Part shown: positions 11,302 through 23,817 of the stretch, in pieces | Numbering within the stretch: position 1 is the first letter of the stretch | How the letters are laid out: each line of letters begins with the position of its first letter | Assembly: GCA_022376925.1 (NCBI GenBank) | Contig: JAIOJX010000032.1 | Span: forward strand, 168,913,979 to 168,977,978 | DNA: 64,000 bases | Reading direction: 5' to 3' | DNA from: Tragulus kanchil | Taxonomy: Eukaryota > Chordata > Mammalia > Artiodactyla > Tragulidae | The notes under the pieces: model-generated | The model's input: only the letters and a program-made list of their open reading frames with translations | What the model was told of the DNA's origin: nothing | Databases searched by the model: none | Translations under genes and position numbers: made by a program

Positions 11302-11817
11302 TGGAATGATGAGAGAAAACCCTGGAACAATAGGTAATGTGTTGAAACAAGATTTGCGTTTATGCTCAGTATGACGTCGTGTGGTTTAGAAACACGCTCA
11401 GGCTTTGCGGCTGACAGCAGCTTGCAGGCGTGGAGCCCTCGTGGCCTGAGGCTGTGGTGCGCAGGTCCCGGAGGCGAGGGGCGTCGGGCGGGCCCTGGCA
11501 CCGCCTCTCCCGCCCTGGACTCAGGGTGCAGGTATTCACTCTCCTCTGGTTGTCTGTATTTTCTGATTTTTGAATGACTGTTTTTGGATTCTGTGTTTTG
11601 GAGTATGATTTACGTAAAGTGCGTAGACCCGAAGTGCACAGCCTGGTGGGTTTTGACAAATAAGCAGCCTTGGGTAACTCTCACGGGTCAGGGCGTGTTT
11701 CCGCCCCGCAGGGCCCCTGTGCCTCTTTTTGGCCTCCGGTGCGCGGTGGGGGACAGTGACGGGGAGCCGTGTCTGCTGTCAGGGAGGTCCACATCGTCCC
11801 CGTCTCCCAGGCCCTGA

Positions 11818-13426
11818 GGCCCAGAGGTGCCGGAAAGACGCGGGCCTGGGGACGAGGGGCACTGCAGAGGGGCTCGCCCGCCCCTCCCCAGGCCTGCCCG
11901 AGGCTGCCCGCCCTCTAGCTCCTGGGTCAGCCCGAGGCCACCCGCCTGGAGGGACAGAAGGCCTTTGTACCAGAGGCATCATCTGCCCTGGAGAGGGGCG
12001 GGAGGGTCCGGAGGCGGCATTCCTGGGGGTGGGGCAGGCACGTCCTTCTGAGCTGCTGGCCCAGAATCAGCCTTGTCCAGGACCCTGCTGGGCCTGCAGT
12101 GGCTTCCGCGGGGCAGGGCAGGCGAGGGCTGACCGCCGGGGGAGGAGCTGGGTCTGAGGGAGAACGCAGCACCAGCCTAGGGGTGTGCAGCCCCGTGGCC
12201 TCTCTTGGGGAGAGGACAGCGGTGCTCCCTGCCCTGGGGGTGCTCCTCCAGCGGGTGGCCTCGGCACCTTCTCACTTCCCTCCCAGGAAGCAGCCCCCCA
12301 CCCCTGTTCTGCCTGCTCCGTCCTTCCAGACCTGGGCTGCTCTCCGCACAGCCCAGCCTCCCTGCCACAGCAGTGCTGGCCTGTGGGGGCGGCCTGGCCC
12401 TGGGGCCGGGAGGAGGGGGCAGGCAGTGGGTCTTCCACCTGCAACGGGCCGGAGACTCTGAGAGCTGACACGCCCACGGCCGCAGGATCACTGCTCGGGG
12501 TCGCAGGGAGACGGGCGGAGGCCTCTTGCCGGGGGCAGGCTCTGATTTGTTTATCCTCGGGGCTGAGTGTCCTCTGCCCCTCCCTGCCCGGGATTCTCTT
12601 CCTGACCTCCTGGTTAATCCACCCGCAGAAAATGCCCCGCAGCAGGAGGGGGAAGAGGGGGTGCCGTGTGCAATCGTGGGGGCGCGTGTAGGGAGGGGTG
12701 GTGCAGCCCCACCCCAGGGCATCAGGCACCCTCAGCGGGCCCCCACGGCCGAGCTGCAGGGCAGGGCGTGGCAGGCGCACCTGCACCTGCTGGTGGGGTC
12801 TGACGAGCACTTGGGTGGCTGGGTGAGGGTAAGGCCCAGGTCCCGAGGCGGGTGGTGGGTGTGATTCTGGCACCAGTGCCCTCGCGAGTTTCCTCCCCAC
12901 CCCAGGCACTCTCCCGACCCAGCCAGGGGTTCTGACAGGACCTGGAAAGTGTCAGGCCCTGCAGGTCCAGGGCGGAGCCCCACAGGACTGCCCGGCCCCC
13001 ACCTCAGACCCCTGTCCTGAGTTCCCCAAACCCGTCCTAGGGCCCACCGATTTGCCTGAGCTGCTCACGGAGCTCAGGGACAGAGCTCGCTTACTCGGCC
13101 ACCGGTTACAATGGGACGGAACTCAGAACGGCCAGGTGGAGAAGTGCGGAGGCGAGGTGTGGGGCCGGGCGTGAGCTTCCCGGCTCCCTCTCGTCCAGCG
13201 CCTCTCCCCGAACCTCCACGGGGTCCGAGCCGGCGTGCCTCTGACGGAGGCTTCCTGCTCGGGTGCGACTGAGGACCTCGTTGCCCGTCGAGGATGGAGG
13301 CCACCCCCCGCCTGCCCCCGCCTCCCGAGCTCGGGGCTGGCGCTGCCGTCAGGCTGTTGGCTCTCCTGGCCCCGCGCTTGCAGTCACCTCATTTGCAGGC
13401 CAGATGACGCCTTGATCAGTCTCTTG
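11818..13426. other. GC-rich non-coding stretch, nothing assignable
   Basis: Unique, C/G-rich sequence with overlapping spurious frames on both strands (the longest about 280 codons on the minus strand, rich in Pro, Arg, Gly and Ala). No splice-bounded exon, domain, SINE or RNA gene was recognised. Local CpG density is raised but shows no clear promoter signature. Confidence 0.5.
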
Positions 13427-13812
13427 AGAAATGCCAAGGTTGGGCTTCCCTGGTGGCTCAGTGGTGAAGAGCTCGCCTGCCAATGCAGGAGACACAGGTT
13501 CGTTCCCTGATCCAGGAAGATCCCATAGGCTGAGGAGCAACTGAGCTTGTGAGCCACAGTGATGAGCCTGTGCTTTAGAGCCTCGGAGCCGCAGCTCCTG
13601 AAGCTGGTGAGTCCTAGAGCCCAAGCTCCACAGCAAGAGACGTCGCCGCACCAGGAAGCCTGCTCACCTCCACGAGAGAGGAGCCCCCACACCCTGGGAC
13701 TAGAGAAGAGCCTGTGGCAGCAGTGAAAACCCAGAACAGCCAAAAATAAATAAATAAAATAAATAAAGGATCATTCCTTAAAAAAAAAAAAAAAGAAAGA
13801 AACGCTGAGGTT
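13427..13812 (+). mobile_element. CHR-2-type SINE with imperfect target-site duplication
   Basis: The body is 13442-13797: head gggcttccctggtggctcag, B-box-like word, tgagcctgtgctttagagc body, (aaataa)n and poly-A tail. Flanks agaaatgccaaggtt (13427-13441) and agaaacgctgaggtt (13798-13812) match at 12 of 15 positions, consistent with an aged target-site duplication. Confidence 0.9.
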
Positions 13813-14790
13813 TAAGAGCTCTCTGTTGGAACTGGGACAAAGACTAAACGTACCTATTATTTCTGTCCTATGGCACCACCTCACAGGCGGGCACATTACT
13901 GTCCTCCTTGGGCTGCGGGGACCGCCCGCAGCGGGGTCACCCTGTAGAACCAGAGCCCGACCTCAGCAACGGGCGCCAGCTGCCCACAGGACCTCAGGGT
14001 CGGGCTCTGCGGTTGACCAGGTGGACCAAGAATGGAACCAAGCATGAGGCTGACGTGGAGCAAATGGGACAGATCCGCCCGAGCGGGGAGAGCAGGAGAG
14101 CGCCCACAAGAAGCAGGCACACGGTCATGAACGAAAGGGGCCGTGGCCGTATCAGGTCTGAAGGGCGTGACCGTCAGCGTGGGATGGACGGCAGGAGGGA
14201 GACGCCGGGCCCCGGGGAGGCTCCGGGCGGAGGGGGCACCCACGAGGCGGGAGTGCAGTGAGGTGAGGCGGGACGCACGCCGGGGGCCACGTGGAGAGTC
14301 AGACCTGGGGTGCAGCGGTTCAGGGAGGGAGGGAGGGGAGCATCTGGAGACAGAGGAGCCGGAGTTTTCAGGGTCCGCGCTGGAAGGACTGGTGGGCTCA
14401 GAGCTAAAGGGGAGGTGAGGGCGTCGAGGCACACTTTTGTGTCCAAATATTGGAGTCAAAAGAAAATTCGAGCAGCTTCCAAATAAGACAAGAAGACTTC
14501 CCACCAGAGGGCACACACCAGGCTGAGATCCGGCCTCGCAACAGCGATTCTGAGCGCGCGCGGTGGGGCAGTGTCTGCGGAGTGGAAGGCAGCGCGCGGA
14601 CCCAGGAGCGCGGAGTCCGGCCTCAGCTGGGAGGGGGCCAGACCGTGTCCTCAGCCAGAGGGCGGCAGGACGTTTGCTCTCCTGGGCCGCCCCAGCCCCC
14701 TCCAGACCTGCCGGCAGGAAGTGCTCAGCGAAGTCCCCCTCGCCCCCCTCACCCCGTCAGGCCCTGAGAAGGAGGGGACCCCACGCTGGG
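13813..14790. other. Unassigned unique sequence
   Basis: Moderately to strongly GC-rich, with no recognisable exon or repeat family. It ends where D4 begins. Confidence 0.5.
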
Positions 14791-14962
14791 GTTCAGGTGA
14801 CTGTCCTTTGAGAACATTCCGGGCTAAAGGAAGAGGGGCTTGGCATGCACAGCCCTCAAGTATAAACTGTTATACACCAAGTTCCTGAGCTGGACCTCGC
14901 TGAGGGTGGAATTCAGGGCGTCCTTGAACGTGGATGGGAAGTGTCCCACCTTCTCTTTTCAC

Positions 14963-15145
14963 GATGTGCTTGGCTGCTCAGTTGTGTCCAGCTCCTGGGG
15001 ACCCCATGGACTGTAGCCCACCAGGCTCCTCTGGCCGTGGGATTCTCCCGGCAAGAAGGCCGGAGGGGGCTGCCGCTGCCTTCTCCCGGGCAGCTTCCCG
15101 ACCCAGGGGTCGAGCAGCATCGTTCGCTCCTGGGAAGCCCCTCCC
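14963..15145 (-). mobile_element. Bov-tA SINE, antisense, diverged
   Basis: The top strand shows gttgtgtccagctcctgggg, accccatggactgtagcccaccaggctcctctggccgtggg and gcttcccgacccaggggtcg, the complement of the Bov-A body. Its second copy is at 16086-16269 through D4. Confidence 0.85.
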
Positions 15146-15524
15146 TCGCCTAAACCGAGAGGTCGCCTGTTCGGCAGGAGAAGCCCCCAGAAGCTGGGTC
15201 CTGCGCTGGCGACACAGGGGCTCAGACGCGGCCCGATGCTCCAGCGGGCCTGGTCACGAGGCCGCCTCTGGGGCTCCGTTACACGCCCTGAGAGGGCTCC
15301 CGCGTTACACGGCCAGACGTCACAGGTGGCCTTCCTTTGACAGCCTGTCTCAGTGCGAGCGGCTGCCTCCGCAGCGTCCTATCTGATGCCTTCATAGATC
15401 GTGTCCCGGATCTGCAGGCTCCCCCAAGGGGCCGAGGAAAAGGCTCCCCCGACTCCCCCACCCCGCCCACCGCCCTGGGGGTTGGCTGATGCACCTGCAA
15501 GGCCTCCGCAAGGCATGGCGCTGC

Positions 15525-15690
15525 GCCGTGCCTCAGTTTCCCCATCTGTAAAACAGGGAGAATGAAGACTCCACTTCCCAGAGCTGCTGGGAGGGCAGGT
15601 GAGTCCCAGCACGCACGGCAGCACTTAAGGGCTGCTTGAGGACCGCTGGGTGGAAGGGAAATCCGACGTTCTCAGGATTAAATAAGGTTT
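15525..15690 (-). mobile_element. MIR-like SINE, antisense
   Basis: gtgcctcagtttccccatctgtaaaacaggg is the hallmark complement of the MIR 3' region. A ggattaaataag word follows farther on. The D4 copy lies at 16649-16815. Confidence 0.8.
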
Positions 15691-17037
15691 GCACCGCGTG
15701 CCAAGATTTGCAGGACCCAGCTGTGCGCTCCTCAGGAAGAAGCTTATGGAACACAAGAGGCTCCGGATGAGAGGCGTCTGTGCACAAGGCTGTCATTTCA
15801 GATGACGGAGCTGAAGACCTGGACGGAAAGGGGGAAAACCTGGAAAACGTGGAAGACTGAAACTGGCGTGAGAGGAAGAGACAGCCTGAACACGAAGCAG
15901 TGCCAAGGAAGGTGTTCAGGTGACTGTCCTTTGAGAACATTCCGGGCTAAAGGGAGAGGGGCTTGGCATGCACAGCCCTCAAGTATAAACTGTTATACAC
16001 CAAGTTCCTGAGCTGGACCTCGCTGAGGGTGGAATTCAGGGCGTCCTTGAACGTGGATGGGAAGTGTCCCACCTTCTCTTTTCACGATGTGCTTGGCTGC
16101 TCAGTTGTGTCCAGCTCCTGGGGACCCCATGGACTGTAGCCCACCAGGCTCCTCTGGCCGTGGGATTCTCCCGGCAAGAAGGCCGGAGGGGGCTGCCGCT
16201 GCCTTCTCCCGGGCAGCTTCCCGACCCAGGGGTCGAGCAGCATCGTTCGCTCCTGGGAAGCCCCTCCCTCGCCTAAACCGAGAGGTCGCCTGTTCGGCAG
16301 GAGAAGCCCCCAGAAGCTGGGTCCTGCGCTGGCGACACAGGGGCTCAGACGCGGCCCGATGCTCCAGCGGGCCTGGTCACGAGGCCGCCTCTGGGGCTCC
16401 GTTACACGCCCTGAGAGGGCTCCCGCGTTACACGGCCAGACGTCACAGGTGGCCTTCCTTTGACAGCCTGTCTCAGTGCGAGCGGCTGCCTCCGCAGCGT
16501 CCTATCTGATGCCTTCATAGATCGTGTCCCGGATCTGCAGGCTCCCCCAAGGGGCCGAGGAAAAGGCTCCCCCGACTCCCCCACCCCCGCCCACCGCCCT
16601 GGGGGTTGGCTGATGCACCTGCAAGGCCTCCGCAAGGCATGGCGCTGCGCCGTGCCTCAGTTTCCCCATCTGTAAAACAGGGAGAATGAAGACTCCACTT
16701 CCCAGAGCTGCTGGGAGGGCAGGTGAGTCCCAGCACGCACGGCAGCACTTAAGGGCTGCTTGAGGACCGCTGGGTGGAAGGGAAATCCGACGTTCTCAGG
16801 ATTAAATAAGGTTTGCACCGCGTGCCAAGATTTGCAGGACCCAGCTGTGCGCTCCTCAGGAAGAAGCTTATGGAACACAAGAGGCTCCGGATGAGAGGCG
16901 TCTGTGCACAAGGCTGTCATTTCAGATGACGGAGCTGAAGACCTGGACGGAAAGGGGGAAAACCTGGAAAACGTGGAAGACTGAAACTGGCGTGAGAGGG
17001 AAGAGACAGCCTGAACACGAAGCAGTGCCAAGGAAAG

Positions 17038-17584
17038 GGACGTGGTGGTCAGACTGCCCACCCTGCCCGCACCCCTGTACCCCCGCCCCCCCCAGCCCAG
17101 CTGGGTTTACAGGGGACTCGATCAGCCTTTAAAGGACCAGTTGATCCCTCTTCTGGACAAACTGTTTCAGAAAAGAGGAGATGAGAGAACCTCAAGCAAG
17201 GTCGCCCGCTCCTGTCGTGAGACTAGAATGACCCTGGACCCTAAAACCGGGTAAATGTTTGAGAGACGACCTGCCCGTCCGCCGTGAGCTCAGGCTGCAG
17301 GTCCTGCCTCGCTTGCCGAGCGAGGAGGCTGGGCTCCTGGCTGCCTTGTCCCGCCGACGGCAGCCTCTGGCCTTGGTCTCGGCCTGGGAGCCTGATGGGA
17401 AATCCTGCTGGTGGATTCACGCTCTGCAGCGTCTCAGCAGCCGAGGCCAGGGGAGCCCGGGCTGGAGGCCGGGGGCGGGGAACAGGGGCGAGGGGCCCGG
17501 CCCCCACTCCCCACTCCCGTCTTATTCTGGGTCTTGCAGGGGATGGGTCTCCAAGATTCTGTACTAAGGATACTTTAAAAACAG
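17038..17584. other. Unassigned GC-rich sequence
   Basis: Contains a run of C (about 17080-17095) and GC-rich tracts. No gene, RNA or repeat family was recognised. Confidence 0.5.
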
Positions 17585-17820
17585 CCTGTTTACCTTGGAA
17601 TAGTTTTGGAGCTACAGAAAAGGTGCAAAAATATGAGAGAGTTTCTGACTGCCCTGCACCGAACGTTCTCCTGACGTTCACGTCGCGTGCTAGTGAGACG
17701 TCTGTCGTGAACCGGTGTTGACACGTTACGGTGACTGAAGTCTCCGCTTTACCCAATTTCCTGAGTTGGTATGAAGGTTCTCTACCGTCCAGGGGCCCAC
17801 GCACGCCCCGGATCCCCTGG
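17585..17820 (+). mobile_element. Old L1 3'-end fragment
   Basis: ccttggaatagttttggagctacagaaaaggtgcaaaaata...gagagtttc...acgttacggtgac follows the order of the ancient L1M 3' untranslated consensus (ggaataattttagatttacagaaaagttgcaaaaata). Heavily diverged, with many CpG-type changes. Confidence 0.6.
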
Positions 17821-18624
17821 GCTCTCTCTGTGAGGATGTGCCCAGACTTGCCGGGATGTGGACGGCTCTGAGGAAACTGGGCAGGTCCTTCGTGGGCCCT
17901 CGGCGGGGCGGGACGGAGGTCCTCCTCCGGTCACCCTGGGGCCGCGGGTCCGGGGAGGAAGCGCGCAGAGGGAGCGAGCCGTTCCCCTCCCTTCTTTTCA
18001 CGGGGACTCAGCGCCACCGCGACGCTGGCCCCGGTCACCTGGCTGAGATGAGCTTGTCGGTGGCCCCCGGCTGAGGGCCGCGCTCTCCACTTGGCACACG
18101 GTCCTCTGGAAGGACGCCGCCCTGCGGCCGCCCTCTGCCCGCCGAGCGTCTGTGTAGACGATGTGGGGTCCGCTGCCGGGGCCGCTCCGCTCAGCGGCTG
18201 GTCACGCGGGAGCCCCAGGCGGAGACGGTGCTGGGGAAGCGGCAAGACGGCGTCTCCGAGGGAGAGGGCTGGCTCGTGGCCCAGAGCCCCCGCTGCCCTC
18301 TCCCCAGGCTTGCTTGGAGAGCCTGCAGGAAAAGAAGGGGGGCCCCAGCCTGGGGAGGGGGCGGCCTCCTGTTTTTCGAGAGAAGGATCTCCCTGACGCG
18401 GCTCGACGTAGCTGTCACGTCCCACTTGCGGCTGGAAATGTGACCTGCGCCTTCGTCTCGGCTCAGTTCGCCCTTCCGGCTCCAGCTGGCCTGAGGTCCC
18501 GTGCTCGCCGGCGCTCGGGTCCCTCCTGCCGGCCGGGGTTCAGCGTCTGCGAAAGAGCGAGGCGCGGCCCGGACGCTCGGCTGCGTCCCTGAAGAGGAGC
18601 CAAAGGCCCTGGCGTTCGCTTCGT
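17821..18624. other. GC- and CpG-rich unassigned sequence
   Basis: CpG-dense tract with overlapping open frames on both strands and no recognised domain. A CpG island is possible, but no associated transcript start or exon could be identified. Confidence 0.45.
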
Positions 18625-18779
18625 GACTAAGCTGTTGTTCTGCCTTGTTTGTTTTCCTTTCTTTCTGTATTTTCTCAGGTCTCCGGTTAAATTTCTTCTT
18701 TGGAACTCGGGGGAGGCCTCGGAGGCCACCAGGAGCAGAGAGAGGGCAGAGGGGCCGGCGGCTTTTGTCTTCGGAAGGC

Positions 18780-19560
18780 AGCTTGGTTGCACAGGGAGAT
18801 TCGTCTCTTCTCATCTATTGTTTCTTTAATCATGTGTTTATATGGCTATGTACTTTGGATGTTTATTTTACGCTTTGGATCAGAAGCCTGTGCTATTTAT
18901 TTTGTCGCTCAGTGTTCCAGTCTTGGCTGTTGGGAACCCTCCAGGTGGCCCCTGTGTCTGTGACATGCTTGTAACGCGCTGATACTTGCCTGCTTTCTGG
19001 CAGGACGAGAAGCTGCATGTTCTCTGGAAGTTTCTCTGCCTCAGCCCTACAGTCATTTCTCCAAAGAGCCCCGACACGTGTTACTGGAGAATCCTATTAG
19101 AACCCAGACCTGGGCCCTGGAGGCGGGGGGCTGGTAGCTTCTGGGGCGTGGCTGCTTCTCGGTCCTCCTGGCTGACACAGCCAGGGAGCACGTGTGTGCG
19201 CTTCTGGCGTACACACGTGTGCACATGGGCCCCTCCTCATGTCTGTTAACTCCACCCGGGTTCCTGCAGACGCCTCTGCCTTCAATCCATCCTCGGGTGG
19301 TGGTTCTGAACTCCTCCTCACGCTCGTCTGAAAATCCCACCCAACGGTGGACGCGGGCCCCACCCCCTCCCTGGCGTGTGTGAGCATCCGCCTTCCAGAG
19401 CAGAAGCTGGAAGCCCTGCACCTCCCTGTTCCCGCTTTCCGCGTCCCCCACGCTCTCTGAGATCCTGGGGAACATTCCGGACCGTTCTCCGGTTCACTCC
19501 TTCTTCATCCATGTCAGATCTGCTCGAAACCGATCAACCGAGGTTCAGGTTTCGGTGACA
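18780..19560 (+). mobile_element. Old L1-type LINE fragment
   Basis: ttccagtcttggctgttgggaaccct, ggcccctgtgtctgtgacatgc, ctttctggcaggacgagaagctgcatg, tcatttctccaaagagcccc and gagaatcctattagaacccagacctgggc appear in the order of a widespread ancient LINE 3' consensus. Ends are approximate, and the 18625-18779 flank may belong to it. Confidence 0.6.
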
Positions 19561-19696
19561 ACACATGGAATATGCAAAGTCTACAGAAGTCTTTAAAAAC
19601 CTGTCTGAAAATTTTCGGTCGTCTCACGTACCTTGCTCGTGTTTGCAATTCCCTTTATTTTTTTCAGTTTTTATTTTGATCAGATTTGCACATTTA

Positions 19697-19915
19697 CCAG
19701 GTGGCACTAGCGGTAAAGAACCCACCTGCCAGTGCAGAAGATGTAAGAGACGCGGGTTCGATCCCGGGTTGGGAAGATCCCCTGGAGAAGGAAGTGGTGA
19801 CCCACTCCAGTGTTCTTGCCTGGAGAATCCCACGGACAGAGGAGCCTGGCGGGATAAGTCCAGGGTGCTGCAACGAGTTGGGCATGACTCAAGTGACTCA
19901 GCACACACACACATA
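19697..19915 (+). mobile_element. Bov-tA SINE
   Basis: The tRNA-like head (caggtggcactagcggtaaagaacc, B box gggttcgatcccgggttggg) leads into the BovB-derived body (cccactccagtgttcttgcctggagaatcc, acagaggagcctggcggg, gagttgggcatgactcaagtgactcagc) and an (ac)n tail. The D5 copy is 20804-21024. The D5 seam lies at its very start. Confidence 0.93.
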
Positions 19916-20802
19916 GATTCGAGAGTTGGGGGGGCTCTATACAGCTGTTTCTGCTGCTGTTTTGTTTCTGTTTTTTAGGTTTTAGCATCTACCAACTTTA
20001 TACAAGGGCTTTAATACATACACATAGTATGAAAAAAATACGCCCCCTCCCAGAATACCATCGCAGCCCGGACTCCTGGCTCACAGGTCCAGAGCACAAT
20101 AAGATGCTCGTTGTCGAGGTCTTGAAACTCTCAAACATCCTGGTCTTGGGGAAGGATGTGTTAGAAGTGGCCTAAGACTTAGAACTTCTCAAACCCCATA
20201 AACCCACACATCCGCCAGGACAGTGGAACAAGGTGCGTGGACACCACCTGCAAGAAGCCAGGTGTCCGGACGTCCGCTGCTGGTGGCAAGGAGACCTCGC
20301 CGGCTGCTTGGAGACCTACGGCCTCGGAGCAGGAGGAGGCTGGAGACGTAGCCAACACAGCGTCCCACGTCCCAGCGAGAGCTTCCCCAGGCGGGCAGCC
20401 GGTGCTCAGCGGCGTGCTGCGGAGAGGGCCTGGCATAGCGGTGGGAGCATCGGTTCAGACGGGAGAAAGGGCTGGGGACAGACCCAGACTGGGAGACGCA
20501 GGGAGACGGAGGTGAGTCCCGGCGGGGAGCGGCAGGAAGGATGTGGGAGCGGTTCTGGCCTCAGCGCCAGGCCAGCGCGAGGGCTGGAGGGGTTCCAGAG
20601 CACAGGGAGCCGGTCTGCGTGAAAACCAGCCGCAGGAAGGGCTGGCCGTCAGATCCCGACCCCGCAGACGCGCCCGGGGGCGAGGCGGGTGCAGCTAACA
20701 GCCCCGCACTCAGGACGGGCAGGGAGACGCGAGCCTGCAGCCCCGCTGCTTCCGCGTGCGAGCAAGCACCGCCAGCCCGGACGCGACGTGGCGCCCGGCC
20801 AC
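19916..20802. other. Unassigned sequence between SINE and seam
   Basis: AT-richer to about 20240, then GC-rich. No gene recognised. It is repeated by D5 (21025-21931), and its last ~260 bases occur a third time at 22722-23015 through D6. Confidence 0.5.
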
Positions 20803-21631
20803 ACCAGGTGGCACTAGCGGTAAAGAACCCACCTGCCAGTGCAGAAGATGTAAGAGACGCGGGTTCGATCCCGGGTTGGGAAGATCCCCTGGAGAAGGAA
20901 GTGGTGACCCACTCCAGTGTTCTTGCCTGGAGAATCCCACGGACAGAGGAGCCTGGCGGGATAAGTCCAGGGTGCTGCAACGAGTTGGGCATGACTCAAG
21001 TGACTCAGCACACACACACATAGATTCGAGAGTTGGGGGGGCTCTATACAGCTGTTTCTGCTGCTGTTTTGTTTCTGTTTTTTAGGTTTTAGCATCTACC
21101 AACTTTATACAAGGGCTTTAATACATACACATAGTATGAAAAAAATACGCCCCCTCCCAGAATACCATCGCAGCCCGGACTCCTGGCTCACAGGTCCAGA
21201 GCACAATAAGATGCTCGTTGCTCCGAGGTCTTGAAACTCTCAAACATCCTGGTCTTGGGGAAGGATGTGTTAGAAGTGGCCTAAGACTTAGAACTTCTCA
21301 AACCCCATAAACCCACACATCCGCCAGGACAGTGGAACAAGGTGCGTGGACACCACCTGCAAGAAGCCAGGTGTCCGGACGTCCGCTGCTGGTGGCAAGG
21401 AGACCTCGCCGGCTGCTTGGAGACCTACGGCCTCGGAGCAGGAGGAGGCTGGAGACGTAGCCAACACAGCGTCCCACGTCCCAGCGAGAGCTTCCCCAGG
21501 CGGGCAGCCGGTGCTCAGCGGCGTGCTGCGGAGAGGGCCTGGCATAGCGGTGGGAGCATCGGTTCAGACGGGAGAAAGGGCTGGGGACAGACCCAGACTG
21601 GGAGACGCAGGGAGACGGAGGTGAGTCCCGG

Positions 21632-23795
21632 CGGGGAGCGGCAGGAAGGATGTGGGAGCGGTTCTGGCCTCAGCGCCAGGCCAGCGCGAGGGCTGGAGGG
21701 GTTCCAGAGCACAGGGAGCCGGTCTGCGTGAAAACCAGCCGCAGGAAGGGCTGGCCGTCAGATCCCGACCCCGCGCAGACGCGCTCCGGGGGGGGCGAGG
21801 GCGGGTGCAGCTAACAGCCCCGCACTCAGGACGGGCAGCGGGAGACGCCCGCAGAGCCTGCAGCCCCGCTGCTTCCGCTGTGCGAGCAAGCACCGCCAGC
21901 CCGGACGCGACGTGGCGCCCGGCCACACCAGTCCAGCGCTCAGTGGGCTGGTACTTGGGGCTCCTCCAGGAAGCTCGGCTTGGGGTCCCCCGCGTGGTCA
22001 ACGCCGGCTCGGGTCGCTGACAGCCAGAGGCTGGGCTGGGGCTCAGGGTCTCCCTCTCCGGTGGCTGACGCCCTCGGGGGCAAGGTGGGTCGATAGTGGG
22101 AGCATCTCCACTGGCGTGGCCGCGTGTCCCGACAGCGTGGGGCCGGCCTCCCCTGGGGCGCGTGGCCAGGAAGCCAAGGGGGCTGCAGGAACTTTGTGAC
22201 CTGTGACCAGGCCCCAGCCCTTACCATCCCCCATATTTCTGATCACACGAATCTGCCTGATCTCACCGTGATAAATATGGTATATTTATACAATGAAATA
22301 TTACCAAGCTGTAAAAAAGGACACAGTAGTGATACCTGCTACAACCTGATGCACCTTGTGAACCGTTGAGTCCAAGAGGTCAGCCACAGAAGGCCCATGT
22401 TGTGTAGTTCCATTTATATGAAATGTCAGAGTAGGCAGATCCATAAAGACAGGAGGTGTATTTCCAGAGGCTGGGACTGCTGGGAGGTATGGAGCTTCTT
22501 TTGGGTGATGAAAGTGTCCCACGTGTAGATTGTGGAGAGGATCTGGCTACACTGCTTTGCAAATGCAGTGAGGACCACTGGGCTGTACATTGTAAATGGG
22601 TGAATGTTATGACACGTGAGTTATACTCAATCAAAGCGTTTAGGAAAGAAAGAACAGGGTCTAACACACATCCACAAGGAATTCCTGGACAAACAAAAAA
22701 GAATCAAAAAAAAAAAATCTTGGCAGAGGGAGCGGGGGGTGTGGGAGGGGGGTTCTCGGCCAGGCCGGGCCGAGGGCTGGAGGGGTTCCAGAGCACAGGG
22801 AGCCGGTCTGCGTGAAAACCAGCCGCAGGAAGGGCTGGCCGTCAGATCCCGACCCCGCGCAGACGCGCTCCGGGGGGGGCGAGGGCGGGTGCAGCTAACA
22901 GCCCCGCACTCAGGACGGGCAGCGGGAGACGCCCGCAGAGCCTGCAGCCCCGCTGCTTCCGCTGTGCGAGCAAGCACCGCCAGCCCGGACGCGACGTGGC
23001 GCCCGGCCACACCAGTCCAGCGCTCAGTGGGCTGGTACTTGGGGCTCCTCCAGGAAGCTCGGCTTGGGGTCCCCCGCGTGGTCAACGCCGGCTCGGGTCG
23101 CTGACAGCCAGAGGCTGGGCTGGGGCTCAGGGTCTCCCTCTCCGGTGGCTGACGCCCTCGGGGGCAAGGTGGGTCGATAGTGGGAGCATCTCCACTGGCG
23201 TGGCCGCGTGTCCCGACAGCGTGGGGCCGGCCTCCCCTGGGGCGCGTGGCCAGGAAGCCAAGGGGGCTGCAGGAACTTTGTGACCTGTGACCAGGCCCCA
23301 GCCCTTACCATCCCCCATATTTCTGATCACACGAATCTGCCTGATCTCACCGTGATAAATATGGTATATTTATACAATGAAATATTACCAAGCTGTAAAA
23401 AAGGACACAGTAGTGATACCTGCTACAACCTGATGCACCTTGTGAACCGTTGAGTCCAAGAGGTCAGCCACAGAAGGCCCATGTTGTGTAGTTCCATTTA
23501 TATGAAATGTCAGAGTAGGCAGATCCATAAAGACAGGAGGTGTATTTCCAGAGGCTGGGACTGCTGGGAGGTATGGAGCTTCTTTTGGGTGATGAAAGTG
23601 TCCCACGTGTAGATTGTGGAGAGGATCTGGCTACACTGCTTTGCAAATGCAGTGAGGACCACTGGGCTGTACATTGTAAATGGGTGAATGTTATGACACG
23701 TGAGTTATACTCAATCAAAGCGTTTAGGAAAGAAAGAACAGGGTCTAACACACATCCACAAGGAATTCCTGGACAAACAAAAAAAAGAATCAAAA
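21632..23795. repeat. Direct duplication D6 (period ~1084)
   Basis: 21632-22709 is repeated as 22720-23795. The opening 50 bases of copy 2 (ggcagagggagcggggggtgtgggaggggggttctcggcc) are a blurred version of 21637-21686. From gagggctggaggggttcc the copies agree. An A-rich filler of about 10 bases (22710-22719) sits at the seam, and an A-run differs by two. D5 and D6 overlap, giving a triplicated zone of about 300 bases. Confidence 0.93.
22255..22655 (+). mobile_element. Old L1 3'-end fragment
   Basis: acaatgaaatattaccaagctgtaaaaaagga, ctacaacctgatgcaccttg, agttccatttatatgaaatgtcagagtaggcag and gggctgtacattgtaaatgggtgaatg follow the L1M-type 3' consensus order. The D6 copy is 23339-23739. Confidence 0.85.
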
Positions 23796-23817
23796 GTATT
23801 GGAAGATAGTAGGTATT

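Larger units (their letters stand above)
9583..11817. repeat. Direct duplication D3 (period 1101-1105)
   Basis: 9583-10712 is repeated as 10713-11817. The first ~37 bases of copy 2 (10713-10749) are a compressed, error-like version of 9583-9648 (gaaggagggaagaagt...ttttatctttggggtca), losing about 30 bases. From gccatgaaatca onward the copies match. Other differences are a cggcggg/cgtcgggcggg length change and a C-run. Confidence 0.93.
14791..17037. repeat. Direct duplication D4 (period 1123-1125)
   Basis: 14791-15913 is repeated as 15914-17037. The seam joins gccaaggaaggt to gttcaggtgactgtcc. Copies differ by a few single-base indels (an added C in a cacccc run, an added g in gagaggg). The unit holds a Bov-tA fragment, a MIR and unassigned sequence. 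Confidence 0.95.
19696..21931. repeat. Direct duplication D5 (period 1107-1124)
   Basis: 19696-20807 is repeated as 20803-21931, with a 5-base seam overlap (accag). The last ~130 bases of copy 1 are compressed relative to copy 2 (ccgcagacgcgcccggggg versus ccgcgcagacgcgctccgggg; cagggagacgcgagcc versus cagcgggagacgcccgcagagcc), so copy-to-copy change concentrates beside the seam. Confidence 0.95.

Noticed and set aside
3961..11817. CRISPR-like or satellite array
   Set aside because: The direct repeats are 1.1-1.3 kb pairs with different content at each site, not short repeats with spacers and not a multi-copy satellite.
14791..17037. True segmental tandem duplications under selection
   Set aside because: Pairs are limited to two copies, similar in length, near-identical except at seams, contain no gene and cut through repeats arbitrarily. 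An assembly artefact explains all of this more simply.
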